Counted from the stretch's first letter, positions 1-6,518 are shown. The stretch is 10,150 nt of DNA from Silvimonas sp. (GCA_030151005.1 JASLES010000117.1:1-10150); one strand, 5' to 3'. A program made the numbers and translations. Notes: a model not told the origin generated them from the sequence alone.

Positions 1-795
1 GTTATCCGGGTTCTGAAACAGATAGGCATAGGGGTGATCAAACAGCTTGCGCACGATGATGTGGCTGCCTTTGACGAGGCGCACAGAGTGGCGGGGTGTG
101 ACATCCAGCACGTCGCCCAGCAGCCGGTTGACCCACGGCCCCGCGGCATTGACCACACCGCGTGCAAATACAATCTGGTTCTGGCCATCCGGCGTGCGCA
201 GGGTCATGCGCCAGGACGAGTTTTCTCTGGCGGCGGCTACCAGCGGTGTCCGGGTCAGAATGGTGGCGCCATGTTCGGCGGCATCCAGCGCGTTGAGCAC
301 CACCAGGCGGGCATCCTGCACGCGTCCGTCAGAGAACACAAAGCCGCGCTGGAACCCTGGCCGCAACGCCGCGCCGCAGGCATGAGTAGTCAGATCGATG
401 GCTTCTGCGCTTTGCAGTACCTTGCGCCGGGCCAGGTGGTCATACAGAAAGAGCCCCAGCCGGATCATCCACACCGGGCGTTGATCCGGTGCGTGAGGCA
501 TCACAAAGCGCAGCGGAGAAATAATGTGCGGGGCAGAGCGCAACAAGACTTCCCGCTCTTGCAGTGCCTTGCGCACCAGACCGAACTGATGATGCTCCAG
601 GTAGCGCAGCCCGCCATGAATCAGTTTGGTGCTGGCCGAGGAAGTATGCTCAGCCAGGTCATCCTGTTCGCAGAGCAGCACGGACATGCCTCGGCCGGCA
701 GCGTCACGGGCAATACCGGCGCCGTTAATGCCGCCCCCAATCACCAGCAAGTCATAAATCAGCTTATCCAAGGGTGCACCTTGTCGCGGGTTCAT
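1..795 (-). CDS. glpD: Aerobic glycerol-3-phosphate dehydrogenase, N-terminal part (runs off left edge)
   Basis: FAD-dependent enzyme that oxidises sn-glycerol 3-phosphate to dihydroxyacetone phosphate and passes electrons to quinones at the inner membrane. The 265 visible codons begin MNPRQGAPLDKLIYDLLVIG. Residues 20-27 (GGGINGAG) are the dinucleotide-binding glycine motif; residues 60-67 (HGGLRYLE) are the family signature; NAAGPWV starts at residue 216; VRLVKGSH leads into KLFDHPYAY near residue 250. Family members are about 500 residues, so roughly half is present, and the frame is open to base 1. The ATG at 795 has only a weak Shine-Dalgarno (CCAGG). An in-frame TTG at 771, preceded by AAGGTG, is a plausible alternative start. 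It lies downstream of glpK on the same strand, separated by a 709-bp repeat-containing gap, so it may have its own promoter. Identity is secure; the exact start is not. Confidence 0.95.
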   Translation of the reverse strand, partial: MNPRQGAPLDKLIYDLLVIGGGINGAGIARDAAGRGMSVLLCEQDDLAEHTSSASTKLIHGGLRYLEHHQFGLVRKALQEREVLLRSAPHIISPLRFVMPHAPDQRPVWMIRLGLFLYDHLARRKVLQSAEAIDLTTHACGAALRPGFQRGFVFSDGRVQDARLVVLNALDAAEHGATILTRTPLVAAARENSSWRMTLRTPDGQNQIVFARGVVNAAGPWVNRLLGDVLDVTPRHSVRLVKGSHIIVRKLFDHPYAYLFQNPDN

Positions 796-1063
796 GAGAC
801 CTGGGCGGCTGCGCGTCAGATGCCTTGCCGGTGGTACTGTGCGCGATCTGGCCAGCCGCTCACGTTCTTTGTTTTGTGAACTCAACCTATGAATTCAGGC
901 TAGGCGTAAAAGCGGTTGGGAACAATATTTGATGGTGCGAGTGGCGGGGCGGGTGTGGGGTGGGTGCAACGGGTTGAAATTACAGGGCTTTGCCCTGGTG
1001 GTCCTGGCTGTTTGCAACTGGCATTGGCGGGGGAGGCGGGGATTGGCGTCCCACTGACTCGTC

Positions 1064-1083
1064 ATTCCTGCGAAAGCAGGAAT
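1064..1083. repeat. ATTCC/GGAAT hairpin repeat, copy 1 (dRS3-like)
   Basis: A perfect 8-bp inverted repeat, ATTCCTGC and GCAGGAAT, encloses a GAAA tetraloop, with GTC before and CCAG after. It resembles the short dispersed repeats (dRS3 type in Neisseria, similar elements in other Proteobacteria) with ATTCC...GGAAT arms. The family assignment is from memory; the hairpin is directly visible. It could fold in RNA or serve as an insertion target. Confidence 0.7.
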
Positions 1084-1144
1084 CCAGCCGGTCGCCGCAG
1101 GTGGCCTTTGCTGGCGGTGGCTGAAAAACCTTGAACACCTGTTA

Positions 1145-1302
1145 GCGCCTGCGGCGCAGTGTTTGCATACCGGGGGTGCCCGGAGCACGTTACTTTCTCT
1201 GTCTCGCCACCTCGGCGGCCCCAAAGAAAGTAACCAAAGAAACGCGACCCCAGCCCTGCGGCCCTCCGGGCTACCCTCAGTCGGTCGAGAGCCTAAGGTC
1301 TC
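1145..1302. repeat. Multi-hairpin intergenic repeat block
   Basis: Successive stem-loops are visible: GCGCC/GGCGC (1145-1157), CCGGG/CCCGG (1170-1183), GTTACTTTCT/AGAAAGTAAC (1189-1198 with 1225-1234), GCCC/GGGC (1261-1271) and GAGA/TCTC (1287-1302). The GTTACTTTCT...AGAAAGTAACC core followed by a GCGACCC-type segment resembles a dispersed intergenic repeat I recall from many Proteobacteria, where it is often mis-annotated as small hypothetical proteins. The outer boundaries cannot be set from one copy. Confidence 0.5.
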
Positions 1303-1416
1303 CCTCCACTCCATCGGCGCTTGGCTTTAACGGGGAGGAAATTCAAAAGCAGCCCCAACCCCAACTCCGCAAAACCCCTGTATGCAAGGATGATTTGCCC
1401 GTCTCCCCACTTTGTC

Positions 1417-1449
1417 ATTCCCGACCTGGGCGGCCCCCTTGGCGGGAAT
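1417..1449. repeat. ATTCC/GGAAT hairpin repeat, copy 2 (longer loop)
   Basis: Arms ATTCCCG (1417-1423) and CGGGAAT (1443-1449) enclose a 19-base GC-rich loop. The flanks TGTC before and CCAG after match those of the copy at 1064-1083, which marks them as the same family with different loops. It begins about 55 bp beyond the glpK stop, so it may also act as a transcript-end structure, although no T-run follows. Confidence 0.6.
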
Positions 1450-1504
1450 CCAGTTGCCATGCAGGCCAGGGCCGCTGTACCCCGCAAAACACCACCAAAC
1501 CCAA

Positions 1505-3001
1505 CTAATCATCCGCCCACGCAATACTCGCCCGCACCGCTCGTTGCCAACCCGCTACCCGGCGGGTGACTTCTTCCTTGCCCATGGCCGGCGCAAACCG
1601 GTGTTCCAGTTGCCACTGACCCGCCACGTCGCTCAGATCGTGCCAGTACCCGACTGCCAGACCGGCCAGGTAAGCGGCACCCAGCGCGGTAGTTTCGGTA
1701 ATGCGCGGGCGCACGACATCAATGCCCAAGATGTCCGCCTGAAACTGCAGCAACAGGTTATTCACCGTCGCGCCACCATCAACCCGCAGTTCGGGCATGG
1801 GTACGCCGGCGTCGGCCTCCATGGCGCGGACCACGTCGCGGGTTTGCCAGGCAATGCTTTCCAGCGCGGCGCGGGCAACGTGGCCGGCGCTGGTGCCCAG
1901 GGTGGCGCCAAAAAGGGCGCCGCGGGCGTCCTGGTTCCAGTGTGGCGCACCCAGACCGGCAAAGGCGGGGACCAGATACAGGCCATCGGTATCGGGCACG
2001 CTGCGCGCCAGGCTGTCGATTTCAGAGGAGGTCCGGATTAACCGCAGGCCGTCGCGCAACCATTTCACCACTGCCCCGCCGCTGAAAATGCTGCCTTCCA
2101 GCGCGTATTGCACTTTGCCGCCGACTTGCCAGGCCACCGTGCTCAACAGATTGTTGCGGGAGGTAATGGGCGCGTCGCCCGTATTCATCATCAGAAAACA
2201 GCCGGTGCCATAAGTATTCTTGACCATGCCCGGCGTGGTGCACTGCTGGCCGAACAACGCCGATTGCTGGTCTCCGGCAATGCCGGCCACCGGGATCGCA
2301 CCGCCAAACAGGTTGTCTGCGGTGTGGCCATAGATTTCGCTGGATGAACCCACGCGTGGCAGCATGCTGGCCGGGATCTCAAACAGCCGCAGCAGATCTT
2401 CATCCCACGCTAGCGTGTTGATATTGAACAGCATGGTGCGTGAGGCGTTAGAGACATCCGTGACATGCACGGCACCCTGGGTGAAGTGCCAGACCAGCCA
2501 GCTATCTACGGTGCCAAAAGCCAGTTTGCCGGCCTGCGCCCGCGCTTGTGCACCGGGGACGTTGTGCAAGATCCAGCGGATTTTGCTGGCAGAGAAATAC
2601 GCGTCAATGGGCAGGCCGGTTTTCTCGCGGATCATCGCCTCATGGCCGCTGTGCTTGAGTTCATCGCAAAACGGTGCGGTACGGCGATCTTGCCAGACGA
2701 TAGCGTTGTAGACCGGTTGCCCGGTTTCTCGGTCCCACACAATGGTGGTTTCACGCTGGTTGGTGATGCCAATGGCGGCGATGTCCTTGCCGCTCAGCCC
2801 GGCAGACGCAACCGCCTCTGCCGCTACGCCCGCCTGGGTCCCCCAGATTTCGCGCGGGTCGTGCTCTACCCAGCCCGGCTGCGGGTAGATCTGGCGGAAT
2901 TCTTTCTGCGCCAGCGAGACGATATCGCCCGCGCGATCAAACACGATGGCGCGTGAACTGGTGGTTCCCTGGTCCAGCGCAAGGATGTACCGCGATGACA
3001 T
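1505..3001 (-). CDS. glpK: Glycerol kinase
   Basis: FGGY-family kinase that transfers phosphate from ATP to glycerol, giving sn-glycerol 3-phosphate and trapping glycerol in the cytoplasm; GlpD then uses the product. The 498 residues compare with about 500 in the family. The N-terminus holds the phosphate-binding LALDQGTTSSR (residues 7-17). Glycerol-contact residues known from E. coli are matched by R83, E84, Y135 and D244. Residues 135-147 fit FGGY signature 1, and GALFG...HVARAALE fits signature 2 with one deviation. At the segment where E. coli has the fructose-1,6-bisphosphate-binding GTR, this protein reads FGGAIP, so that allosteric arginine is absent. The ATG at 3001 is chosen because AGGAGA lies just upstream; a 14-residue upstream extension is unlikely. 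A 5-bp GC stem-loop (3024-3040) precedes the ribosome site. A TAGTAT (3056-3061) is a weak -10 candidate with no good -35. Confidence 0.97.
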   Translation of the reverse strand: MSSRYILALDQGTTSSRAIVFDRAGDIVSLAQKEFRQIYPQPGWVEHDPREIWGTQAGVAAEAVASAGLSGKDIAAIGITNQRETTIVWDRETGQPVYNAIVWQDRRTAPFCDELKHSGHEAMIREKTGLPIDAYFSASKIRWILHNVPGAQARAQAGKLAFGTVDSWLVWHFTQGAVHVTDVSNASRTMLFNINTLAWDEDLLRLFEIPASMLPRVGSSSEIYGHTADNLFGGAIPVAGIAGDQQSALFGQQCTTPGMVKNTYGTGCFLMMNTGDAPITSRNNLLSTVAWQVGGKVQYALEGSIFSGGAVVKWLRDGLRLIRTSSEIDSLARSVPDTDGLYLVPAFAGLGAPHWNQDARGALFGATLGTSAGHVARAALESIAWQTRDVVRAMEADAGVPMPELRVDGGATVNNLLLQFQADILGIDVVRPRITETTALGAAYLAGLAVGYWHDLSDVAGQWQLEHRFAPAMGKEEVTRRVAGWQRAVRASIAWADD

Positions 3002-3127
3002 AGTGTTCTCCTGTGGCACGCACCGCCGTGACAAGCGGCGCATGGAACTGGAGCCATACTAGAGGCTGGTGCCCGATTCGGCCAGATATGCGGCGGCTAC
3101 ACTGTCGCCGGCACAGGTTGAATGTCT

Positions 3128-5095
3128 TTACCGCCGGAACCCTTTCTTGCCCGCTGGTTGCCGTCTGCCCTCCGGTTTGTGGGGTTTGCGGCCGTGCCGG
3201 TGTTTAGTGTTTTGCCCTTGCAACATCTGGTCGATTTTTTCCGAGGTCGATTGCATCAGCGATTGCGCCATTTCCTCATGCGGGAAGGTATCGGGCATGC
3301 GATAGCCCAGCCAGGCATAGGCGGCGTAGAGTTTGCAGGTGTCTTCCAGGTATTGCAGTTCGTTGCGGCCCATCGTGCCTTCCATGCGCAAAAGCGGGGC
3401 GGCTTTTTTCTGGCTGCGCAGGCCGGCCCAGTCTTTCAGGGCGCGTTCCAGCATGGGAATCCGGGTAGAAATCGGGCACAGGCTGAAGGTGTAGCGGTCT
3501 TCCAGCGACAAGGGCAATACGTCGAGCCACTTGGCTTTTTCCATCTGGTCGGTCAGGTTGGCAGGCAGGAAGAATTCATCGTGCACGTTGATGTGGCGGG
3601 TGAAGAGCTCCAGCAAAGTAAACAGTTTGAGCTCGCCACTGGCCGCGCAGATTTGCTGCAGGTAATCCAGGTTGGGCGCTACAAAAAAGCCGGTGGCGGG
3701 CAGGGGTTCAATCTTCTGCCGCAACAAGGTGGCGATGACTTTGTGGGTGGCGGCATCCAGCCCCGCAACAAAGCCGGTTTCGTGCGCGCCAAATCGACCG
3801 GCACGGCCGGCAATCTGTTTGGCCAGCGCTGCCGTGATGGTCCCTTCAGATGTGCCGTCAAACTTGCTGGAGGTCGTAAAGATCACGCGCCGTGCCGGGG
3901 TGTTCAGGCCCATGCCAATGGCGTCGGTACCAACCACGATCTTGGTTTCGCCTTCAACAAAGCGTTCGGCCTGCGCTGCGCGCACTTCCGGCGAGAGGTT
4001 GCCGTAAATGGCAGAAACCGGAAAACCCTGTTCGATGACTTGATCGCGCCAGTTCAGTACCTCCCGGCGGGAGAACGCAATCAACACATCACCGGCTTGC
4101 AGATTGCGCAGCGAGCCCAGCGGCTGGCGTTCCATTTCCAGTGGAGATTTGCGCTCCAGCTTGCGTACTTCCAGCGTGCCACCCACGCGTTTGACCAGTG
4201 CTTCAATGGCCTCTTCGGCTTCCAGCGCGCCCAACAGGTACACGGTCATGGCGGGTACGCCACACACCGCCGCCGTCCAGGCCGCACCCCGGTCCGGGTC
4301 TTCCAGCAACTGGATTTCATCAATCACCGCGACATCTACCGCGCGGTTGGGGTTGAGCATTTCTACCGTGCTGGCGACATGGGTGGCGTCCGGGTGCAGC
4401 TTGCGTTGTTCTCCGGTCACAAGGCTGACTGCTACACCGGCATCCAGCAGCCGGTTGTAGTTTTCCAGCGCCAGCAAGCGCAGCGGGGCCAGATAGACAC
4501 CGCTGCGCGCTTGGGTCAGGTGTTCCATCGCGGCATGGGTTTTGCCGGAGTTGGTCGGGCCCAGAATGGCAATGAAATGGCGCGGCATTTTCTGCGCCAG
4601 CGTGAAGGATTCCGGGTACAGCGAGAGATTGACGGCATCGTGGGTTTTGCTGGCCTGATGAGCCTGCGTACGGTTATCCCGCAGCGCTTCAATCCGCTCG
4701 ACGGCCACCTTGCAGCGCAGGCGCGCCAGTTCGTAACGGGCCTGGAAGGCATTGAAGGCGCTGCCGGGGTCCAGCTCATGCTCGGTGGCAATACGCGCAA
4801 TCTTGAGTGCGCATTGGCGCAACTCGCTTTCCAGTTCGGCCCGGGTGGCGGCGTTCCAGCGCTCTTGCAAGAGCGCAAGCCGGCCGGCGGCGTCCAGCTT
4901 GCGCCATTTGGCGGCCTTGCCCAGGAAACCGGCATCGGGTACCAGGTGATACGGCACCACACGTTTGTTGACGATGATCTCACCATGCACCGATACCGCG
5001 TAGCTGCCCTCCACCGTGATCAGGCTGGCCTGGCTGGCGCTGAGGTAATCCTCTAGCGCAGAGGTGTCGTCGGTATCAAGCAGGGTATCGGTCAT
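3128..5095 (-). CDS. SUV3-type DEIQ-box RNA helicase
   Basis: Superfamily 2 helicase of the SUV3 group, ATP-driven enzymes that unwind RNA (or RNA/DNA) and in mitochondria work with polynucleotide phosphorylase in RNA decay. The 655 residues show GPTNSGKT (179-186, Walker A), DEIQLL (259-264, Walker B with the DEIQ form typical of SUV3), YGNLSPE (364-370), TDAIGMGLN (390-398) and QIAGRAGRFG (427-436). A segment near 580-625 (LQYLEDTCKLYAAYAWLGYR) fits the SUV3 C-terminal domain. The last 27 residues are rich in Lys, Arg and His, suggesting an RNA-binding tail. Residues 1-170 are mostly helical and unassigned. The ATG at 5095 is preferred, but no clear Shine-Dalgarno precedes it; in-frame ATG 5155 or TTG 5206 are alternatives. 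It sits 126 bp upstream of glpK on the same strand, probably as a separate unit. Its cellular role in bacteria is not well defined. Confidence 0.93.
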   Translation of the reverse strand: MTDTLLDTDDTSALEDYLSASQASLITVEGSYAVSVHGEIIVNKRVVPYHLVPDAGFLGKAAKWRKLDAAGRLALLQERWNAATRAELESELRQCALKIARIATEHELDPGSAFNAFQARYELARLRCKVAVERIEALRDNRTQAHQASKTHDAVNLSLYPESFTLAQKMPRHFIAILGPTNSGKTHAAMEHLTQARSGVYLAPLRLLALENYNRLLDAGVAVSLVTGEQRKLHPDATHVASTVEMLNPNRAVDVAVIDEIQLLEDPDRGAAWTAAVCGVPAMTVYLLGALEAEEAIEALVKRVGGTLEVRKLERKSPLEMERQPLGSLRNLQAGDVLIAFSRREVLNWRDQVIEQGFPVSAIYGNLSPEVRAAQAERFVEGETKIVVGTDAIGMGLNTPARRVIFTTSSKFDGTSEGTITAALAKQIAGRAGRFGAHETGFVAGLDAATHKVIATLLRQKIEPLPATGFFVAPNLDYLQQICAASGELKLFTLLELFTRHINVHDEFFLPANLTDQMEKAKWLDVLPLSLEDRYTFSLCPISTRIPMLERALKDWAGLRSQKKAAPLLRMEGTMGRNELQYLEDTCKLYAAYAWLGYRMPDTFPHEEMAQSLMQSTSEKIDQMLQGQNTKHRHGRKPHKPEGRRQPAGKKGFRR

Positions 5096-5187
5096 GTGCG
5101 GTCTGTTGAGGGTTGATGAGGCAGATTGTAAAGCCTTGCTGCTGCGCTGCGACATGTATGGTTTGAACACGGCGACGATCAGCGGCC

Positions 5188-5193
5188 ATTTTA
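5188..5193 (-). promoter_or_regulatory. Candidate -10 element for the helicase gene
   Basis: On the minus strand this reads TAAAAT, five of six matches to TATAAT, about 93 bp before the helicase ATG. A TTGAAA lies upstream but only 14 bases away, and the intervening bases form the 5194-5207 part of a hairpin. The -35 element is therefore unsupported and this call is weak. Confidence 0.25.
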
Positions 5194-5208
5194 CTTGCTC
5201 AGGCAAGT
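5193..5208. repeat. Short perfect hairpin upstream of the helicase
   Basis: ACTTGC (5193-5198) and GCAAGT (5203-5208) form a perfect 6-bp stem with a TCAG loop. It lies in the AT-rich region between the helicase and the small plus-strand ORF and may be an operator or leader structure. Confidence 0.4.
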
Positions 5209-5217
5209 TTCAAAAAA

Positions 5218-5228
5218 TGACAATGTCA
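5218..5228. promoter_or_regulatory. Palindrome TGACAATGTCA, candidate operator
   Basis: TGACA and TGTCA flank a single A. On the minus strand the same bases create a TTGACA, but no good -10 falls at the right distance. It is one of three palindromes within 67 bp. Confidence 0.35.
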
Positions 5229-5241
5229 AATTTACGTGCGT

Positions 5242-5259
5242 TATCAGAACTATCTGATA
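5242..5259. promoter_or_regulatory. Palindrome TATCAG-N6-CTGATA, candidate operator
   Basis: A perfect 6+6 inverted repeat has a 6-base spacer, the geometry of a dimeric helix-turn-helix regulator site. It lies 28 bp upstream of the small ORF at 5287 and about 147 bp upstream of the helicase start, so it could serve either. I do not recognise the regulator. Confidence 0.45.
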
Positions 5260-5286
5260 TCTAGGCATTTGATAAATAAAGAAAAT

Positions 5287-5511
5287 ATGCCCATTACTGA
5301 TTTGATTCTGAGAATTGCCGTGAGCAACAACTGTTTTGAATGTCTCAATAAACCGGATAACGGCGTAATGGACTGCGCCGCCGTCAAGACGCTGACCCCC
5401 GCAGGCAGTGGTCGCTGGCTCATTACCGGCAGCTGCAATAGCGGTGTGACCTTGTCGCAAGAAGAAGTCGTGGGCGATCAGTATGACGTGAGCGGCTACG
5501 CCACCTCGTAA
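5287..5511 (+). CDS. Small hypothetical protein with CxxC, 74 residues
   Basis: I do not recognise this protein. It begins MPITDLILRIAVSNNCFECL and contains four cysteines (C16 and C19 as a CxxC, then C30 and C50). It has no obvious signal peptide or membrane segment and an acidic C-terminal half. The frame can be extended 17 codons upstream, but that extension is AT-rich and poorly coding-like, so the ATG at 5287 is chosen. Only a purine-rich AAAGAAAA precedes it, not a strong Shine-Dalgarno. It is followed 110 bp later by the YkgJ-like gene on the same strand. The upstream palindromes at 5218-5259 could control it. It may be a small metal-binding or redox protein, or a chance frame. Confidence 0.5.
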   Translation: MPITDLILRIAVSNNCFECLNKPDNGVMDCAAVKTLTPAGSGRWLITGSCNSGVTLSQEEVVGDQYDVSGYATS

Positions 5512-5621
5512 TTACCACTCAAGGCATATTTGAGACACCTGGTCAGGCCAATCCGGCTGCCGGTTTACGCTGTAAAGTCGCCACCCGTATGATCCAGCGT
5601 CCCATTGCATGGCGCTGCTGT

Positions 5622-5936
5622 ATGAGTGATGTTTGCCAGGCCTGTGGCGCATGTTGCGCCGCGTTTCGTGTTTCTTTTTACTGGGCTGAAACCGATGCCC
5701 ATCCCCAGGGCAGCGTGCCGCAGGCGTTAACCATTGCGGTTGGCCCGCATCATGTCGCCATGCGCGGCAGCGATGCCAAACCAGTACGCTGTACTGCGCT
5801 CACCGGCACCGTGGGTGAGTACACCGGTTGTGCCATTTACCCGCAACGCTCTTCTACTTGCCGCGATTTCTCCGCCGGCACCGATCACTGCAACAAAGCG
5901 CGTGCCATGCATGGTTTACCGCCAGTGATGGCCTAA
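5622..5936 (+). CDS. YkgJ-family cysteine-cluster protein
   Basis: A 104-residue protein of the YkgJ type, a family of small proteins whose conserved cysteines are thought to bind zinc or an iron-sulphur cluster; the function is unproven. It begins MSDVCQACGACC and continues FRVSFYWAE. Cysteines are at 5, 8, 11, 12, 57, 70, 80 and 90. The C-terminal part has RCTAL, CAIYPQRSSTCRDF and CNKARAMHGL, typical of the short proteobacterial form. The ATG at 5622 is chosen because family members start just before the first cysteine; an ATG at 5589 in the same frame is possible. Neither has a strong ribosome site. The gene ends convergently with the YrdB-like gene: its TAA and the other gene's TAG overlap in the same four bases (5933-5936). 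Confidence 0.88.
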   Translation: MSDVCQACGACCAAFRVSFYWAETDAHPQGSVPQALTIAVGPHHVAMRGSDAKPVRCTALTGTVGEYTGCAIYPQRSSTCRDFSAGTDHCNKARAMHGLPPVMA

Positions 5937-6301
5937 TGATGCACCAACCAGTCAATCCGGTCGGCCGATAACAGGTAATGCACCACCACGGCCAGCGCCA
6001 GCAAGAGGGCGATGATGAACGCGCCGCTCAGCGTCAGCGCCACAATGGCCGCAACAAAGACCGCCAGTTCCAGCACTAGCCGGATTTTGCCGGGCACGGC
6101 GACAGGCGCGCTACCACTGCGGCTGCGATCTCCGGGCACCGCAAACAAACCCCAGATGGTGGCGACCAGTGCCGGTGTCAGCACCGCCAGCGCCAATTGC
6201 GCAGCGCCGGTATGCGTTTTCCAGCCCCACCATGCCAGGCCGGCCAGTGCCGCCAGTTCCAGCACAAACCGCAATAACAGATTGATCGGGTGAAACCCCA
6301 T
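5933..6301 (-). CDS. YrdB/DUF2568-type small membrane protein
   Basis: A 122-residue inner-membrane protein with about four hydrophobic segments (near 9-27, 33-54, 72-93 and 95-112). It begins MGFHPINLLLRFVLELAAL, and its middle, GLFAVPGDRSRSG...VPGKIRLVLEL, matches the short YrdB/DUF2568 family, whose function is unknown. The ATG at 6301 is preferred because the family starts just before the INLLLRF-like stretch and GTGGGGG lies just upstream; an ATG at 6346 would add 15 residues. It is divergent from the DUF1275 gene, with a 235-bp control region, and shares stop-codon bases with the YkgJ-like gene. Confidence 0.85.
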   Translation of the reverse strand: MGFHPINLLLRFVLELAALAGLAWWGWKTHTGAAQLALAVLTPALVATIWGLFAVPGDRSRSGSAPVAVPGKIRLVLELAVFVAAIVALTLSGAFIIALLLALAVVVHYLLSADRIDWLVHH

Positions 6302-6402
6302 AACCCCCACCGCCGCACGGATTACACGAGTTGATGCTTGTGTCATTCTGGATGGCCCGGCTGCATTCGGCAAATAGCGGGCATGACACCACCGGCACCC
6401 AG

Positions 6403-6426
6403 ACGGCCAGCGCGGCCTCTGGCCGT
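6403..6426. repeat. Strong GC-rich stem-loop in divergent region
   Basis: ACGGCCAG (6403-6410) and CTGGCCGT (6419-6426) form a perfect 8-bp stem with an 8-base loop. It lies between the divergent YrdB-like and DUF1275 genes. No T-run follows on either strand, so it is not a standard terminator. TGACACC occurs on both sides (6384-6390 and 6438-6444), with the inverted GTGTCA at 6340-6345. Confidence 0.45.
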
Positions 6427-6473
6427 AGACAGAGCCGTGACACCCTCGGCCGGTTAAAAACCACAGGGGACGA

Positions 6474-6502
6474 TTGCATCCGGTGGTCATCCTGTTTATA
6501 CA
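6474..6502 (+). promoter_or_regulatory. Candidate sigma-70 promoter for the DUF1275 gene
   Basis: TTGCAT (6474-6479) and TATACA (6497-6502) are separated by 17 bases, the ideal spacing, with three and four matches to consensus. A start site would fall near 6509, leaving a leader of about 28 bases before the GTG at 6537. Confidence 0.4.
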
Positions 6503-6518
6503 TTTTGCATAAAAACAG
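6492..6518. promoter_or_regulatory. 27-bp imperfect palindrome over the -10 region, candidate operator
   Basis: CTGTTTnTA and TAnAAACAG arms flank a 9-base centre, with 8 of 9 arm positions paired. It covers the candidate -10 and start site of the DUF1275 gene, where a repressor would act. I cannot name the regulator. Confidence 0.35.

Larger units (their letters stand above)
796..1504. other. 709-bp non-coding gap between glpK and glpD with hairpin repeats
   Basis: No convincing gene is present. Open frames here translate repeat sequence: the minus-strand frame at 895-1314 gives WIPAFAGMT, the peptide commonly read through dispersed ATTCC/GGAAT repeats. The interval holds two ATTCC...GGAAT hairpins (1064-1083 and 1417-1449) and between them a block of stem-loops (1145-1302). 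Bases 796-1060 and 1303-1410 show nothing I can name. A short inverted pair, GTTC at 864-867 and GAAC at 878-881, lies about 70 bp upstream of glpD. It could be an operator, but I cannot match it to a known GlpR box. Confidence 0.7.

Noticed and set aside
34..879. 281-codon plus-strand frame opposite glpD
   Set aside because: It is the shadow of glpD: the minus strand carries clear GlpD motifs over the same bases.
895..1314. 139-codon minus-strand frame between glpK and glpD
   Set aside because: The translation runs through the hairpin repeats (WIPAFAGMT and the TTTCTTT block), a common source of false hypothetical proteins.
1412..2041. 209-codon plus-strand frame opposite the end of glpK
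   Set aside because: It begins inside a repeat and continues antisense to conserved GlpK sequence.
3091..3110. CGGCG/CGCCG stem-loop as a terminator after the helicase
   Set aside because: The stem is only 5 bp, the loop is 10 bases, and no T-run follows on the minus strand.
3122..5056. 644-codon open frame on the plus strand opposite the helicase
   Set aside because: It lies fully antisense to a well-recognised helicase, its translation matches no family I know, and it has no ribosome site. GC-rich codon use leaves the opposite strand open by chance.
5446..5460. TGTGACCTTGTCGCA as a second CRP-like site
   Set aside because: Only one half-site matches and it lies inside a coding frame.
5564..5576. 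TTTAC/GTAAA palindrome before the YkgJ-type gene
   Set aside because: It is short and isolated, and no matching -35 or -10 could be placed around it.
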